Shown here piece by piece: positions 19,777 to 28,812 of a stretch of DNA of 64,000 nucleotides. Under the pieces are notes generated by a model. The model saw nothing but the letters and a program-made list of their open reading frames with translations, made no database searches and was not told where the DNA came from. Position 1 is the first letter of the stretch. Each line of letters begins with the position of its first letter. A program made the position numbers and the translations under genes. This DNA is from Massilia sp. 9I (GTDB lineage Bacteria > Pseudomonadota > Gammaproteobacteria > Burkholderiales > Burkholderiaceae_D), in NCBI RefSeq assembly GCF_902506415.1, contig NZ_LR733275.1, positions 2,085,795-2,149,794 of the forward strand. Direction: 5' to 3'.

Positions 19777-20640
19777 GCCGAGCGCCTCCACCAGCGCATC
19801 GAACGTAACCCGGCAACGCGGACTGTCGCGCAGGTCTTCGTGCATGGTCACCCAGGTTTCCAGCTCCAGGGAAAACGCTTCCGGCAGCAGGCGCACCAGC
19901 GCGGGCGAGCGCCGCGCGAGCGCCGCCTGGCAAACGCCGATGCCGGCGTCCGCGCGGATCAGGGCCAGCTGCGCGGCGTCGCTGTCGGTGCGCAAGGCCA
20001 GGCGCTCGCGGGCGAACTGGGGCCAGCGCTTCAGTGCCGCGCGCACGAAGGGAGTGGGCCGGTCGTAGCCGATCAAGGAATGTTGTGACAGCTCGTCCAG
20101 GCTGGCGGGAGCGCCATGGCGCGCCAGGTAGGCGCCGCTCGCATGCAGGCCCAGCTCGACGCTGCCGATGCGGCGCGCCACCAGCTGGTCCTGGCTCGGC
20201 CGTGTCATGCGCACCGCGACGTCGGCTTCGCGCTGCAGCAGATCCTGCACCTCGTTCGACAGCACCAGCTCGACCTTCAGTTCCGGGTAGCGCTCGCGCA
20301 GACGTCCCACCACCTGAGGCAGGACCTCCAGGCCGATCACTTCGCTGGCCGTGACGCGCACCACGCCGCGCACGCCATCCCCATAGCTGGCGGCGGTGCG
20401 CTCGAGCGCTGCCGCCGTGCTTTCCATGGCCTGCGCGTGCGGACGCAGCACCAGCGCCGCCTCGGTCGGCAGCAGGCCGGTTTGCGAGCGCGTGAACAGC
20501 GCCAGGCCGAGCGCGCCCTCGAGCGTGGCGATATGGCGCCCGACCGTCGGCTGCGCCACGCCGAGCACCCGCGCCGCACCGGACAGCGAACCTTCGCGCA
20601 GCACGCCAAGGAAGGAGCGGTACAACTCCCATTCGATCAT
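19744..20640 (-). CDS. LysR-family transcriptional regulator
   Basis: 298 aa from MIEWELYRSFLGV, with AGGAG 5 bases upstream. The helix-turn-helix is LSGAARVLGVAQPTVGRHI at about 18-37. The effector domain follows (about 90-290). Its last 11 residues (GDYTRNTEGLV) and stop lie inside the second copy of the 117-bp repeat; the same coding segment is present in the first copy as a dead fragment. It is divergent from an SDR-family gene, the likely target. The effector is unknown. Confidence 0.87.
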   Translation of the reverse strand: MIEWELYRSFLGVLREGSLSGAARVLGVAQPTVGRHIATLEGALGLALFTRSQTGLLPTEAALVLRPHAQAMESTAAALERTAASYGDGVRGVVRVTASEVIGLEVLPQVVGRLRERYPELKVELVLSNEVQDLLQREADVAVRMTRPSQDQLVARRIGSVELGLHASGAYLARHGAPASLDELSQHSLIGYDRPTPFVRAALKRWPQFARERLALRTDSDAAQLALIRADAGIGVCQAALARRSPALVRLLPEAFSLELETWVTMHEDLRDSPRCRVTFDALVEALGDYTRNTEGLV

Positions 20641-20745
20641 CATCACTCCTATACAAAAATGCATAGTCGTTAGTACATGCCATGCAATTCCATTTAGCGC
20701 GAGCATGAGCGAAGATGAGCTCAACGTCAACCACGGGAGTTCATC

Positions 20746-21765
20746 ATGCAACAACAGGAAACGGCATTGGTACTGGGCGCGAACGGCGGCATCGGCGGCG
20801 AGGTCGCACGCCAGCTGCTGGCGGCCGGATGGCAGGTGCGCGCGCTGACCCGGCGCGCGGCGCCCGCAGCGGCAGGCGCCGTCACGTGGATCCGGGGCGA
20901 CGCCTTGGTCGCCGCCGACGTGCTGGCGGCGGCGCGAGGCTGCAGCGTCATCGTCCACGCGGTGAATCCGCCCGGCTACCGCAACTGGGCCGAGCAGGTT
21001 GTGCCGATGCTGGAGCACAGCATCGCTGCCGCCGAGGCAGTGGGTGCCAGCATCCTGCTTCCGGGGACGGTCTACAACTACGGGCCGGACGCCTTTCCCC
21101 TCGCAGACGAAGACGCGCCCCAGCACCCGGAAACGCGCAAGGGCCGGCTGCGGGTGAAGATGGAAGCGGAGCTCGAGGCGTGGTGCCGGCGCGGCGGCCG
21201 AGCCCTGGTGGTGCGGGCCGGCGACTATTTCGGTCCACGCTCCGGTAACAGCTGGTTTTCCCAGGGCCTGCTCAAGCCCGGGCGCCCGCTCACCCGTATC
21301 GCCAACCCGGGCAGCGCGGGCGTGGGCCACCAATGGGCCTACCTGCCGGACGTCGCCGCCGCCATGGTGGCCCTGCTGGCGCGCCGTGAAGCTCTAGCGC
21401 CCTTCGCACGCTTCCATCTGGCCGGGCACTGGGACCCCGACGGCAGCGCCATGGCCGACGCCATCCGGCGGGTGGCGGCCCGCCATGGACTCGCCGTGCG
21501 CGGCAGCGTCTTTCCCTGGTGGCTGGTGCGCCTGGCGGCGCCGTTCAATGAGACCATGCGCGAATTGCTGGAAATGCGCTATTTGTGGCAGCGGCCGCTG
21601 CGGCTGGAGAATGCACGGCTGCTGGCGGAACTCGGCGCCGAGCCGCACACGCCGCTCGACCTGGCTGTGGAGCGCACGCTTGCCGGCCTGGGTTGCCTGC
21701 CCCTGACCCATCCCGCAGCCGCCCCGGCACCGACGCGCGCGGATCCGTCATTTTTGGACTTGTAA
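20746..21765 (+). CDS. NAD(P)-dependent epimerase/dehydratase-like (extended/atypical SDR) protein
   Basis: 339 aa. The N-terminal Rossmann motif is ALVLGANGGIGGEVARQLL, with Gly pattern GxxGxxG. The active-site region has a YNYGPD segment in place of a clear YxxxK, as in NmrA-like and related SDRs, and VVRAGDYFGPR matches the epimerase domain. The C-terminus ends with a short Pro/Ala tail. GGGAG precedes the ATG. It is divergent from a LysR regulator and probably controlled by it. The substrate is unknown; a quinone or sugar role would be guesswork. Confidence 0.8.
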   Translation: MQQQETALVLGANGGIGGEVARQLLAAGWQVRALTRRAAPAAAGAVTWIRGDALVAADVLAAARGCSVIVHAVNPPGYRNWAEQVVPMLEHSIAAAEAVGASILLPGTVYNYGPDAFPLADEDAPQHPETRKGRLRVKMEAELEAWCRRGGRALVVRAGDYFGPRSGNSWFSQGLLKPGRPLTRIANPGSAGVGHQWAYLPDVAAAMVALLARREALAPFARFHLAGHWDPDGSAMADAIRRVAARHGLAVRGSVFPWWLVRLAAPFNETMRELLEMRYLWQRPLRLENARLLAELGAEPHTPLDLAVERTLAGLGCLPLTHPAAAPAPTRADPSFLDL

Positions 21766-21779
21766 AATTGCCTCTGTTA

Positions 21780-21785
21780 TATAAT
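21780..21785 (+). promoter_or_regulatory. Consensus -10 box (TATAAT) for the LOV kinase operon
   Basis: A perfect TATAAT lies 15 bases after the SDR stop codon. TTGGAC (21754-21759) is 20 bp upstream, so the -35 is poor. A start of transcription near 21792 would favour translation from the ATG at 21844 over the GTG at 21808. Confidence 0.45.
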
Positions 21786-21843
21786 TCACACAGGAGTCCG
21801 ACTGTCTGTGGATGTTGGCCTTCTCTTTGATACGAGGGCCCGG

Positions 21844-23598
21844 ATGACGACAGGAAGCAGCAAGGAAGGACGGCAACGCCTGCCGCACGACGAGGAGTCC
21901 GGACACGGCCAGAGCGAGGGCGTACTCAGTTCTGGTCAGCTCGAAGGCAGCGCCTACAATCCGCTCGGCGACCCAGGCATCCGCCACTGGCAGGCGAGCC
22001 ACATCACCCGCCCCGGCTTCGAGGAGCGCGGCAACATCTTCTTTGCCGCCATCGAGATGACCCGGATGCCGATGGTGGTCACCGATCCGAACCAGCCGGA
22101 CAATCCGATCGCGTTCGTCAACCGCGCCTTCCTCGACCTCACCGGTTACGCGGAGCAGGACGTCCTCGGCCGCAACTGCCGCTTCCTGCAGGGCGAGCAG
22201 ACCGACCCGCACACCGTCGAGGAAATCCGCGCCGCCCTGCGCGAACAGCGCGCGGTCGCGGTCGATGTCCTCAATTACAAGGCCGACGGCCGGCCGTTCT
22301 GGAACGGCCTGTTCATCGGCCCCGTGTTCGACGAGCAGGGCAAGCTGCTGTACTACTTCTCCTCGCAGATGGACATCACGCGCCGCCGCGTCTCCGAGCA
22401 GTCCTACCTGCAGGCGCAGAAGATGGAAGCGATCGGCCAGCTCACGGCCGGCCTGGCGCACGACTTCAACAACCTGCTGCAGGTGGTCGCCGGCAACCTG
22501 GAACTGGCCGCCGCCGATCTGGACGACCGCGTCACGGTCGGCCAGGCCATCGACCGCGCCCGCCTGGCCAGCGAAAAGGCGGGCAAGCTCACCCAGCAGC
22601 TGCTCACCTTCGCGCGCAAGCAGCGCCTCGAACCCAAGCGCCTGAACCTGAATTCGCTGGTGGTCGAGTTCAGCGAGATGCTGGTGCGGACCCTGGGCGA
22701 CAAGGTCGACCTGCACCTCGACCTGAAGCCCGGCCTGCCCTCCTGCACGCTGGATCCGACCCACATGGAGATGGCGCTGCTGAACGTCCTGATCAACGCG
22801 CGCGACGCCATGCCCGACGGCGGCAAGGTCAGCGTCGCCACCTCGACCATGGACGACCCGGAAAAGCTCGAACGCCTGCACCTGGCGCCCGGTCGCTACG
22901 TGGTGCTGTGCGTAATCGACCACGGCGAAGGCATGTCGCCGGAAGTCGCGGCGCGCGCCACCGAACCCTTCTTCACCACCAAGGGACCCGGCACCGGCCT
23001 CGGGCTGGCGATGGTGCACGGCTTCGTGCAGCAGTCGCACGGCCGACTGGAGATCGAAAGCGCGCCGCAACGGGGCACCACCATCCGCATGGTGTTCCCG
23101 CAGGCGGCGAAATCCGGCCTGGAGATCATGGGCGAGCGCGCCGGCAACGGCGCCAAATGGACGCCCGAAGCCATCCTCGGCAAGCGCACGGTGCTGGTGG
23201 TCGACGACAGCGAAGAAGTACGCGAGCTGGCCGAGACCCACCTGCGCGCCAGCGGCTACCGGGTGCTGGGCGCCCCGAGCGGCGAAGCGGCGCTCGAGAT
23301 GATGGAGCGCTACGGCAGCATCGACCTGCTGTTCACCGACATCATCATGCCGGGCGGGATGAACGGCTTGCGCCTGGCCGAGCTGGCGCGCGAGCGCCAG
23401 CCGGACGTGCCGGTGCTGCTGGCCACCGGCTACATCGACGCGCTGCCGGCCGTGAAGGGCGAAGCGACCGCCTTCCCGATCATGACCAAGCCCTACCGCC
23501 TGAACGAGCTGGCCGAGCGCATCCGCCTGGCCTTGAAAGTAGAAAAACGCTCGCAGTCGCCCGTTGACCCGGCGGCGGGCTTCACCCACGAGGGCTGA
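21844..23598 (+). CDS. LOV-domain (blue-light) hybrid histidine kinase
   Basis: 584 aa from the ATG at 21844 with GAGG 6 bases upstream; a GTG at 21808 would add 12 residues. The LOV domain (about 65-180) has the photo-adduct motif GRNCRFLQG with Cys 112, plus the flavin-contacting Asn/Gln pattern NYKADGRPFWN and SSQMDIT. A HisKA/HATPase kinase follows, with H206 in GLAHDFNNLL, the acidic ATP lid DHGEGM and GTGLGLAM. A C-terminal receiver (about 455-575) has D499 in LFTDIIMPGG. All residues needed for light sensing and phosphotransfer appear intact. It is followed after 5 bp by a single-domain receiver, the probable phosphate acceptor. Confidence 0.92.
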   Translation: MTTGSSKEGRQRLPHDEESGHGQSEGVLSSGQLEGSAYNPLGDPGIRHWQASHITRPGFEERGNIFFAAIEMTRMPMVVTDPNQPDNPIAFVNRAFLDLTGYAEQDVLGRNCRFLQGEQTDPHTVEEIRAALREQRAVAVDVLNYKADGRPFWNGLFIGPVFDEQGKLLYYFSSQMDITRRRVSEQSYLQAQKMEAIGQLTAGLAHDFNNLLQVVAGNLELAAADLDDRVTVGQAIDRARLASEKAGKLTQQLLTFARKQRLEPKRLNLNSLVVEFSEMLVRTLGDKVDLHLDLKPGLPSCTLDPTHMEMALLNVLINARDAMPDGGKVSVATSTMDDPEKLERLHLAPGRYVVLCVIDHGEGMSPEVAARATEPFFTTKGPGTGLGLAMVHGFVQQSHGRLEIESAPQRGTTIRMVFPQAAKSGLEIMGERAGNGAKWTPEAILGKRTVLVVDDSEEVRELAETHLRASGYRVLGAPSGEAALEMMERYGSIDLLFTDIIMPGGMNGLRLAELARERQPDVPVLLATGYIDALPAVKGEATAFPIMTKPYRLNELAERIRLALKVEKRSQSPVDPAAGFTHEG

Positions 23599-23603
23599 CG
23601 ACG

Positions 23604-23963
23604 ATGACGCACATCCTGCTGGTCGACGACGAAGAAGCGATCGCCTATGTGTTCAAGCGTTACCTGGAACGGGCCGGCTACCGGGTCACGGCGACCATCA
23701 GCCCGATCGACGCGCTGGCGCTCGGCAGCGCCGGGGGCGTGGACATGCTGGTCACCGATTTCCGCATGCCCGGCATGACCGGCGCCAGCCTGATCGCGCG
23801 CCTGCGCGAACTGCACCCCTCGCTGCCGGCCCTGATCGTGACGGCCTACGGCGCCGAGGTCGGCGCGGCGGCGCCGGGAGTCCAGGTGCTGAGCAAGCCG
23901 CTGGCGCCGCAGGTGCTGGTCGACGCGGTGACGCAGGCGCTCGCGCCCGCCGGGGCCTCCTGA
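23604..23963 (+). CDS. Single-domain response regulator (CheY-like), partner of the LOV kinase
   Basis: 119 aa, receiver only. Acidic pocket DDEE near residues 8-11, phosphoacceptor D52 in LVTDFRMPGM, Thr in IVTAYG and Lys in LSKPL. It has no output domain, so it must act through protein contact or phosphate shuttling. It lies 5 bp downstream of the LOV hybrid kinase, in the same operon. Confidence 0.88.
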   Translation: MTHILLVDDEEAIAYVFKRYLERAGYRVTATISPIDALALGSAGGVDMLVTDFRMPGMTGASLIARLRELHPSLPALIVTAYGAEVGAAAPGVQVLSKPLAPQVLVDAVTQALAPAGAS

Positions 23964-24141
23964 GCGCTGGCGCCGACGCGTGCGCGTCTTGACGGCGCCA
24001 GCCGCATCGTCCATGCTAGTAGAATGACAAGGTCTGCATCGTCCACGAGGCTTGCATGCCGGCGCGACCAGCATGCGGCCACCCGCCGCAGGCCTTGATC
24101 GCCACCACCAACCGACAAGACCGCATTCACAGGACGACCGC

Positions 24142-25038
24142 ATGACCCCGAACGACAGCGCGAGGGCGCCCCACGCCCCGACCGAATACATCCTCAACGC
24201 CAGCTGCCGCGCCGGCATCGGCATCGTGGCCGCCGTCGCCACCTTCCTGGCCGAGCGCGACTGCTACATCTGCGCGCTGGAGCAGTTCGACGACGACTCC
24301 ACCGAGCGCTTCTACATGCGCGCCGTGTTCCGGCTGCAGGCAGGCTCGCCGTCCATCGAGAACATCCGCGAGCAGTTCGGCGCAGGCTGCGGCGCGCGCC
24401 TGGAGATGCAGTGGAAAATCCACGATCCGGCCGACCCCGTCAAAACCGTGATCATGGTCTCGAAGGACGACCACTGCCTCGACGACCTGCTCTACCGGCG
24501 CCGCAACGGCGAACTGAATATGCAGATCACGGCGGTGGTCTCGAACCACCTCGACCTGCGCCCGATGGTCGAACGCGAGGGTATCCGCTTCATCTTCCTG
24601 CCGGTGACGAAGGAGAGCAAGGCGCAGCAGGAAGCGCGGCTGCTGGAAGTGGTCGAGGAGACCGGCGCCGAGCTGGTGATCCTGGCGCGCTACATGCAGA
24701 TCCTGTCGGACGAGCTGGCGCGCCGCCTGGCCGGCCGCTGCATCAACATCCACCACTCCTTCCTGCCCGGCTTCAAGGGCGCCAAGCCCTACCACCAGGC
24801 CTTCGACCGCGGCGTCAAACTGATCGGCGCCACCGCCCACTACGTCACGCCTGACCTGGACGAAGGGCCGATCATCGAGCAGATGGTCACCCGCGTGGAC
24901 CACAACTTCCGTCCCGAGCAGCTGGTGCGCGTCGGCCGCGACAACGAATGCATGGCGCTGGCGGCGGCGGTGAAGTTCCACATCGAACGCCGCGTGTTCC
25001 TGCACGGGAACAAGACCATCGTCTTCCGCGGGCCGTAA
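24142..25038 (+). CDS. purU: Formyltetrahydrofolate deformylase
   Basis: 298 aa from the ATG with AGGA upstream. An N-terminal ACT domain (about 14-95; LNASCRAGIGIVAAVATFL) precedes the formyl-transferase-like catalytic domain. The catalytic His and Asp lie in INIHHSFLPGFKGAKPYHQA and DLDEGPIIEQ, with the Asn of the triad in the same block. The enzyme hydrolyses 10-formyl-THF to formate and THF in the cytosol, balancing one-carbon pools and, in E. coli, supplying formate for purT. It is convergent with the ABC exporter gene. The 178 bp before it hold no recognisable gene. Confidence 0.93.
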   Translation: MTPNDSARAPHAPTEYILNASCRAGIGIVAAVATFLAERDCYICALEQFDDDSTERFYMRAVFRLQAGSPSIENIREQFGAGCGARLEMQWKIHDPADPVKTVIMVSKDDHCLDDLLYRRRNGELNMQITAVVSNHLDLRPMVEREGIRFIFLPVTKESKAQQEARLLEVVEETGAELVILARYMQILSDELARRLAGRCINIHHSFLPGFKGAKPYHQAFDRGVKLIGATAHYVTPDLDEGPIIEQMVTRVDHNFRPEQLVRVGRDNECMALAAAVKFHIERRVFLHGNKTIVFRGP

Positions 25039-25043
25039 CGCCT

Positions 25044-26810
25044 TCAGCGCGCCGCATCCTTGTCGATGCGCTGCTGCAGCAGCCACAGGCGCGCGTAGGC
25101 GCCCTTGCGGCGCAGCAGCTCCGCGTGCGTGCCCTGCTCGATGATGCGGCCGCGGTCCATCACCACGATCGCGTGCGCATTCACGATGGTCGACAGGCGG
25201 TGCGCGATCACCAGGGTGGTGCGGTCCTGCGACAGTCGGTCCAGCACGCGCATGATGGCGTGTTCCGAGTCGGCGTCCAGCGCCGAAGTGGCCTCGTCGA
25301 AGATCAGGATCCGCGGGTCCTTCAGGAGCGCACGGGCGATCGCGATGCGCTGTTTCTCGCCGCCCGACAGGTTGACGCCGCGTTCTCCCACCGGCGCGTC
25401 GTAGCGTTCAGGCAGCGATTCGATCACCTCGTGCAGATGGGCCGCGCGGGTGGCTGCGACGACCTCCTCGCGCGTGCTGCCTTCGCGCCCGTACGCAATG
25501 TTGTTGCCGATGGTGTCGTTGAACAGGGCCGCGTCCTGCGGCACCACCCCGATCGCCTGGCGCACGCTGGCCGCGCTGGACTGGCGGATGTCCTGGCCGT
25601 CGATCAGGATGCGTCCGTTGGTCGGGTCGTAGTAGCGCAGCAGCAGGCGCGCCAGGGTCGACTTGCCGGATCCGCTGCGACCGACCACGGCCAATGTGGT
25701 GCCGGGCGCAATGCGCAGGCTGACGTCGACCAGCACCGGGCGCGCCGCCTCGTAATGGAAGCTGACATGCTCGAACAGCACCTCGCCCGGGCCGGGCCGC
25801 AGGGGCGGTGCGTCCGGCGGATCGTCGATCTCGGGCCGCTCGCGCAGCAGTTCGAACAGGCGCTCCGCGTTGACCCAGGCATCGCGCGCCTCGCGGTAGA
25901 CAAACCCGAGCGCGTTGAGCGGCAGGCAGACCTGCAGCGCATAAGCGTTGATCAGGACCAGGTCGCCCACGCTCATCTCCCGCGCCATTACCGCCTGCCC
26001 GGCCAGCACCATGATCGCGGCCACGCCGAGGGCGATGATCGCACTCTGGCCGACGTGCAGCGTGAACAGGGCGCGCTGGTTGGCGGCGCCAGCCTCGCGC
26101 CAGTCACCCATGATGGCGGCGAAGCGGCGCGCCTCGCGTGCCTCCCCATTGAAATACTTGACCGTGTCGTAGTTCATCAGGCTGTCCGCCAGCCGTCCCT
26201 TGGCGGTGGAATCGAGCTTGTTGACGCGGCGCTGGTAGACCACGCGGCGCGCCGTAAACACCAGCGTGAAGCCGGCATAGAACAGGAAGGTGACCAGGAT
26301 GATCCCCGCGAAACCGGTGGCGTAGCGGTTCAGCATGATCGCCAGCACCAGCCCGATCTCGACCAGGGTGGGAACGATGGTGAACAGGCCGACCCCGAGC
26401 AGGAAGGCGATGCCGCTGGTGCCGCGGTCGATGTCCGGCAGCAGGCTGCCGAGCTTGCGCCGGGCATGGAAGCGCGGTCCCAGCGCGTGCAGGTGCGAGA
26501 AAGTTTTCTGCGCATAGGCCGACACGGCGGCCAGGGTAACGCGCACGAACAGCAGGTCGCGCCACTCGTTGAACAGGGTCGACGAAAAGCGCAGTAGCGC
26601 ATAGCCCACCAGCAGGTAGAGCGGCAGGCGCTCCGGTAGTAAGGCCTGGGAAAAGGCGTCGATGATCCGCTTGAGCAGCAGCGGCACCGCCACCGTGGCC
26701 AGTTTGGCAACCAGCAGCAGCACCACGGCCGCCACGATGCGCCAGCGGTGGTGCCCGAGCACGGCCCATAGCTCGGCGCTGATGCCCCCGCCCCCTCCTG
26801 CTTCCTTCAT
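25044..26810 (-). CDS. Atm1/heavy-metal-type ABC exporter (fused TM and ATPase)
   Basis: 588 aa from MKEAGGGGG, with AGGGG 6 bases upstream. Six membrane helices (about 20-300) contain PDIDRGTSGIAFLLGV and NYDTVKYFNGEAREARR, characteristic of the Atm1/HMT1 group. The ATPase domain has Walker A GRSGSGKST (K383), Q-loop VPQDAALFND, signature LSGGEKQR, Walker B ILIFDEATSALD and H-loop VIAHRLST. It works as a homodimer in the inner membrane; Atm1-type bacterial proteins export glutathione-metal or glutathione-sulfur species. The substrate is inferred from the family only. Confidence 0.9.
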   Translation of the reverse strand: MKEAGGGGGISAELWAVLGHHRWRIVAAVVLLLVAKLATVAVPLLLKRIIDAFSQALLPERLPLYLLVGYALLRFSSTLFNEWRDLLFVRVTLAAVSAYAQKTFSHLHALGPRFHARRKLGSLLPDIDRGTSGIAFLLGVGLFTIVPTLVEIGLVLAIMLNRYATGFAGIILVTFLFYAGFTLVFTARRVVYQRRVNKLDSTAKGRLADSLMNYDTVKYFNGEAREARRFAAIMGDWREAGAANQRALFTLHVGQSAIIALGVAAIMVLAGQAVMAREMSVGDLVLINAYALQVCLPLNALGFVYREARDAWVNAERLFELLRERPEIDDPPDAPPLRPGPGEVLFEHVSFHYEAARPVLVDVSLRIAPGTTLAVVGRSGSGKSTLARLLLRYYDPTNGRILIDGQDIRQSSAASVRQAIGVVPQDAALFNDTIGNNIAYGREGSTREEVVAATRAAHLHEVIESLPERYDAPVGERGVNLSGGEKQRIAIARALLKDPRILIFDEATSALDADSEHAIMRVLDRLSQDRTTLVIAHRLSTIVNAHAIVVMDRGRIIEQGTHAELLRRKGAYARLWLLQQRIDKDAAR

Positions 26811-26901
26811 CGCCATCCCCTGGAGTCGATGGAGTTGGACAACGAAGAGGCAGCAAGCGTTCGCATCGCCTGCCACGAACCGGCCCGGCTTCACGCCACG
26901 G

Positions 26902-26918
26902 GTATCGCAATTCGATAC
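26902..26918. promoter_or_regulatory. Inverted repeat GTATCG-CAATT-CGATAC, candidate operator
   Basis: A perfect 6-bp inverted repeat with a 5-bp centre, in the 200-bp divergent region 26811-27010 between the ABC exporter and the secreted-protein/DUF2145 pair. It is about 90 bp from each start, where a shared regulator could bind. Confidence 0.35.
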
Positions 26919-27010
26919 TCCAGCGCCAACACCATGCTACCTCACCGGCTTTTCTTGCAAGCATCATCGGGGATGGCGATCATGCCAACACCCTAACCAA
27001 GGAGCTGAAC

Positions 27011-27412
27011 ATGAAACGGATCATCCTCGCTGCCCTGCTCGGCCTTGCCTGCAGCGCCTCCCAGGCGGCCGGCAACGGCCAGTCGGACCTGTCGAACGCC
27101 AGCGCCAACCTGTCCGGCGTGGTCATCGGCGGTTCCATCCTGACCATCGCCGCCACCGGCAGCGTGGTGGTGGCCAGCGTCAAGACGGTCGGCGACGGCG
27201 TCGAGGTGGTGCTGGAGAACGTGGTCGACGCCAGCCGCGCCACGCTGCGCCTATCCGGCAAGGTCGCGGGCGGCGTCTCGCTGGCAGTCGGCACCACGCT
27301 GGAAGTGGTGACCGCCTCGACCGGCTATGTGCTGGTGGCGTCGGGCAAGGCGCTGGCCTTTATCCCGAACGAAGCGGGCAAGGTCCTGCTGCACCATTCG
27401 CGGGTCGGCTGA
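27011..27412 (+). CDS. Small secreted protein, function unknown, paired with DUF2145 gene
   Basis: 133 aa. The signal peptide cleaves near ASQAAGNG (residue about 20). The mature protein is Gly/Ala/Val/Ser-rich with alternating hydrophobic runs (GVVIGGSILTIAATGSVVVAS, KVAGGVSLAVGTTLEVV), suggesting beta-strands or membrane-associated hairpins, and has no Cys. A strong AAGGAG precedes the ATG. Its TGA overlaps the start of the next gene by one base (TGATG), so the two products are made together. I do not recognise a named family. Confidence 0.75.
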   Translation: MKRIILAALLGLACSASQAAGNGQSDLSNASANLSGVVIGGSILTIAATGSVVVASVKTVGDGVEVVLENVVDASRATLRLSGKVAGGVSLAVGTTLEVVTASTGYVLVASGKALAFIPNEAGKVLLHHSRVG

Positions 27413-28197
27413 TGCGTCCCCTGCTCCCCGCCGCCGCCCTGGCCGGCCTGCTGCTGGGCGGACTGGCGCACGCCGGCCAATCCTGCGAAGAACGGCCGCT
27501 GAAAGCTCACGAAGTCGTGCTGTCGATGGACCTGGCCCAGCGTACCGTGCAGGCGCTCGACGCCAGCGGCGCCCAGGTCGCCCTGGTGTCGCGCGCCGGC
27601 CAGGACCTGAGCAAGTACCGCCTGCGTTATTCGCACATGGGGATCGCGGTGCGCGACCATCCCGAGGGGCGCTGGACCGTCGTGCACGAGCTGAACGACT
27701 GCGGCACGGCCGCTTCGGGCCTGTACAACGAGGGCATGGGCAACTTCTTCCTCACCGATCTGTACCGCTTCGAGACGCAGCTGGTGATTCCGGGGCCGGA
27801 CACCCAGGCCAGGCTGGCGAAGCTGATCGCCACCCGTACTCCGCTGCGCCTGCACGAGCCGCATTACAACATGCTTGCCTACGTGTATTCGACCAAGTAC
27901 CAGAACTCGAACCAGTGGGTGCTGGAGACGCTGGCTGCAGCGGCGGCGCCCGACCGCCAGGTCGAGACCCGTGCGGAGGCCCAGAAATGGCTGCGCTCGA
28001 TTGGCTTCCAGCCGCCCACCATCGAGGTGCCGGCAGCGGTACGGCTGGGCGCGCGCATGTTCCGCGCCAATGTCGCGTTCGACGATCATCCATTCGACCG
28101 ACGCATGGCGGGCCAGATCGACACCGTCAGCACCGATGCCGTTGTACGGATGATACGCATGGTGGATCCGCAGGCGAGAACGCTCACTGTGGATTGA
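27412..28197 (+). CDS. DUF2145 family exported protein
   Basis: 261 aa with a signal peptide ending near GGLAHAGQ. The conserved core of DUF2145 is visible: VSRAGQDLSKYRLRYSHMGIAVRDHPEG, WTVVHELNDCGTAASGLYNEG and NFFLTDLYRFETQLVIPGP. A conserved His (YSHMG) and Cys (NDCGT) occur in an order seen in permuted papain-like folds, so a hydrolase is conceivable, but this is speculation. It is translationally coupled to the preceding small secreted protein, indicating a joint role outside the cytoplasm. Confidence 0.8.
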   Translation: MRPLLPAAALAGLLLGGLAHAGQSCEERPLKAHEVVLSMDLAQRTVQALDASGAQVALVSRAGQDLSKYRLRYSHMGIAVRDHPEGRWTVVHELNDCGTAASGLYNEGMGNFFLTDLYRFETQLVIPGPDTQARLAKLIATRTPLRLHEPHYNMLAYVYSTKYQNSNQWVLETLAAAAAPDRQVETRAEAQKWLRSIGFQPPTIEVPAAVRLGARMFRANVAFDDHPFDRRMAGQIDTVSTDAVVRMIRMVDPQARTLTVD

Positions 28198-28287
28198 GGA
28201 GGCCGCTCGCGATCGTACGTGTGTGAACTAACCGAAGGGGATGGGCCGGGAGGTTAAGGTGATGGCTTCGCTCACGAAAGGACGGCC

Positions 28288-28808
<521 letters not shown>

Positions 28809-28812
<4 letters not shown>

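Noticed and set aside
19517..20734. 405-codon open frame reading through both 117-bp repeats on the minus strand
   Set aside because: Wrong frame of the LysR gene; the repeated peptide is an artefact of the DNA repeat.
20641..20745. LysR T-N11-A box between the LysR and SDR genes
   Set aside because: Only 4-5 bp imperfect inverted repeats (TGCAT...ATGCA, CTAT...ATAG) were found; too weak to call.
21808..21843. GTG start for the LOV kinase
   Set aside because: The -10 box at 21780 would put the Shine-Dalgarno for this GTG at the very transcript start; the ATG at 21844 has a better site.
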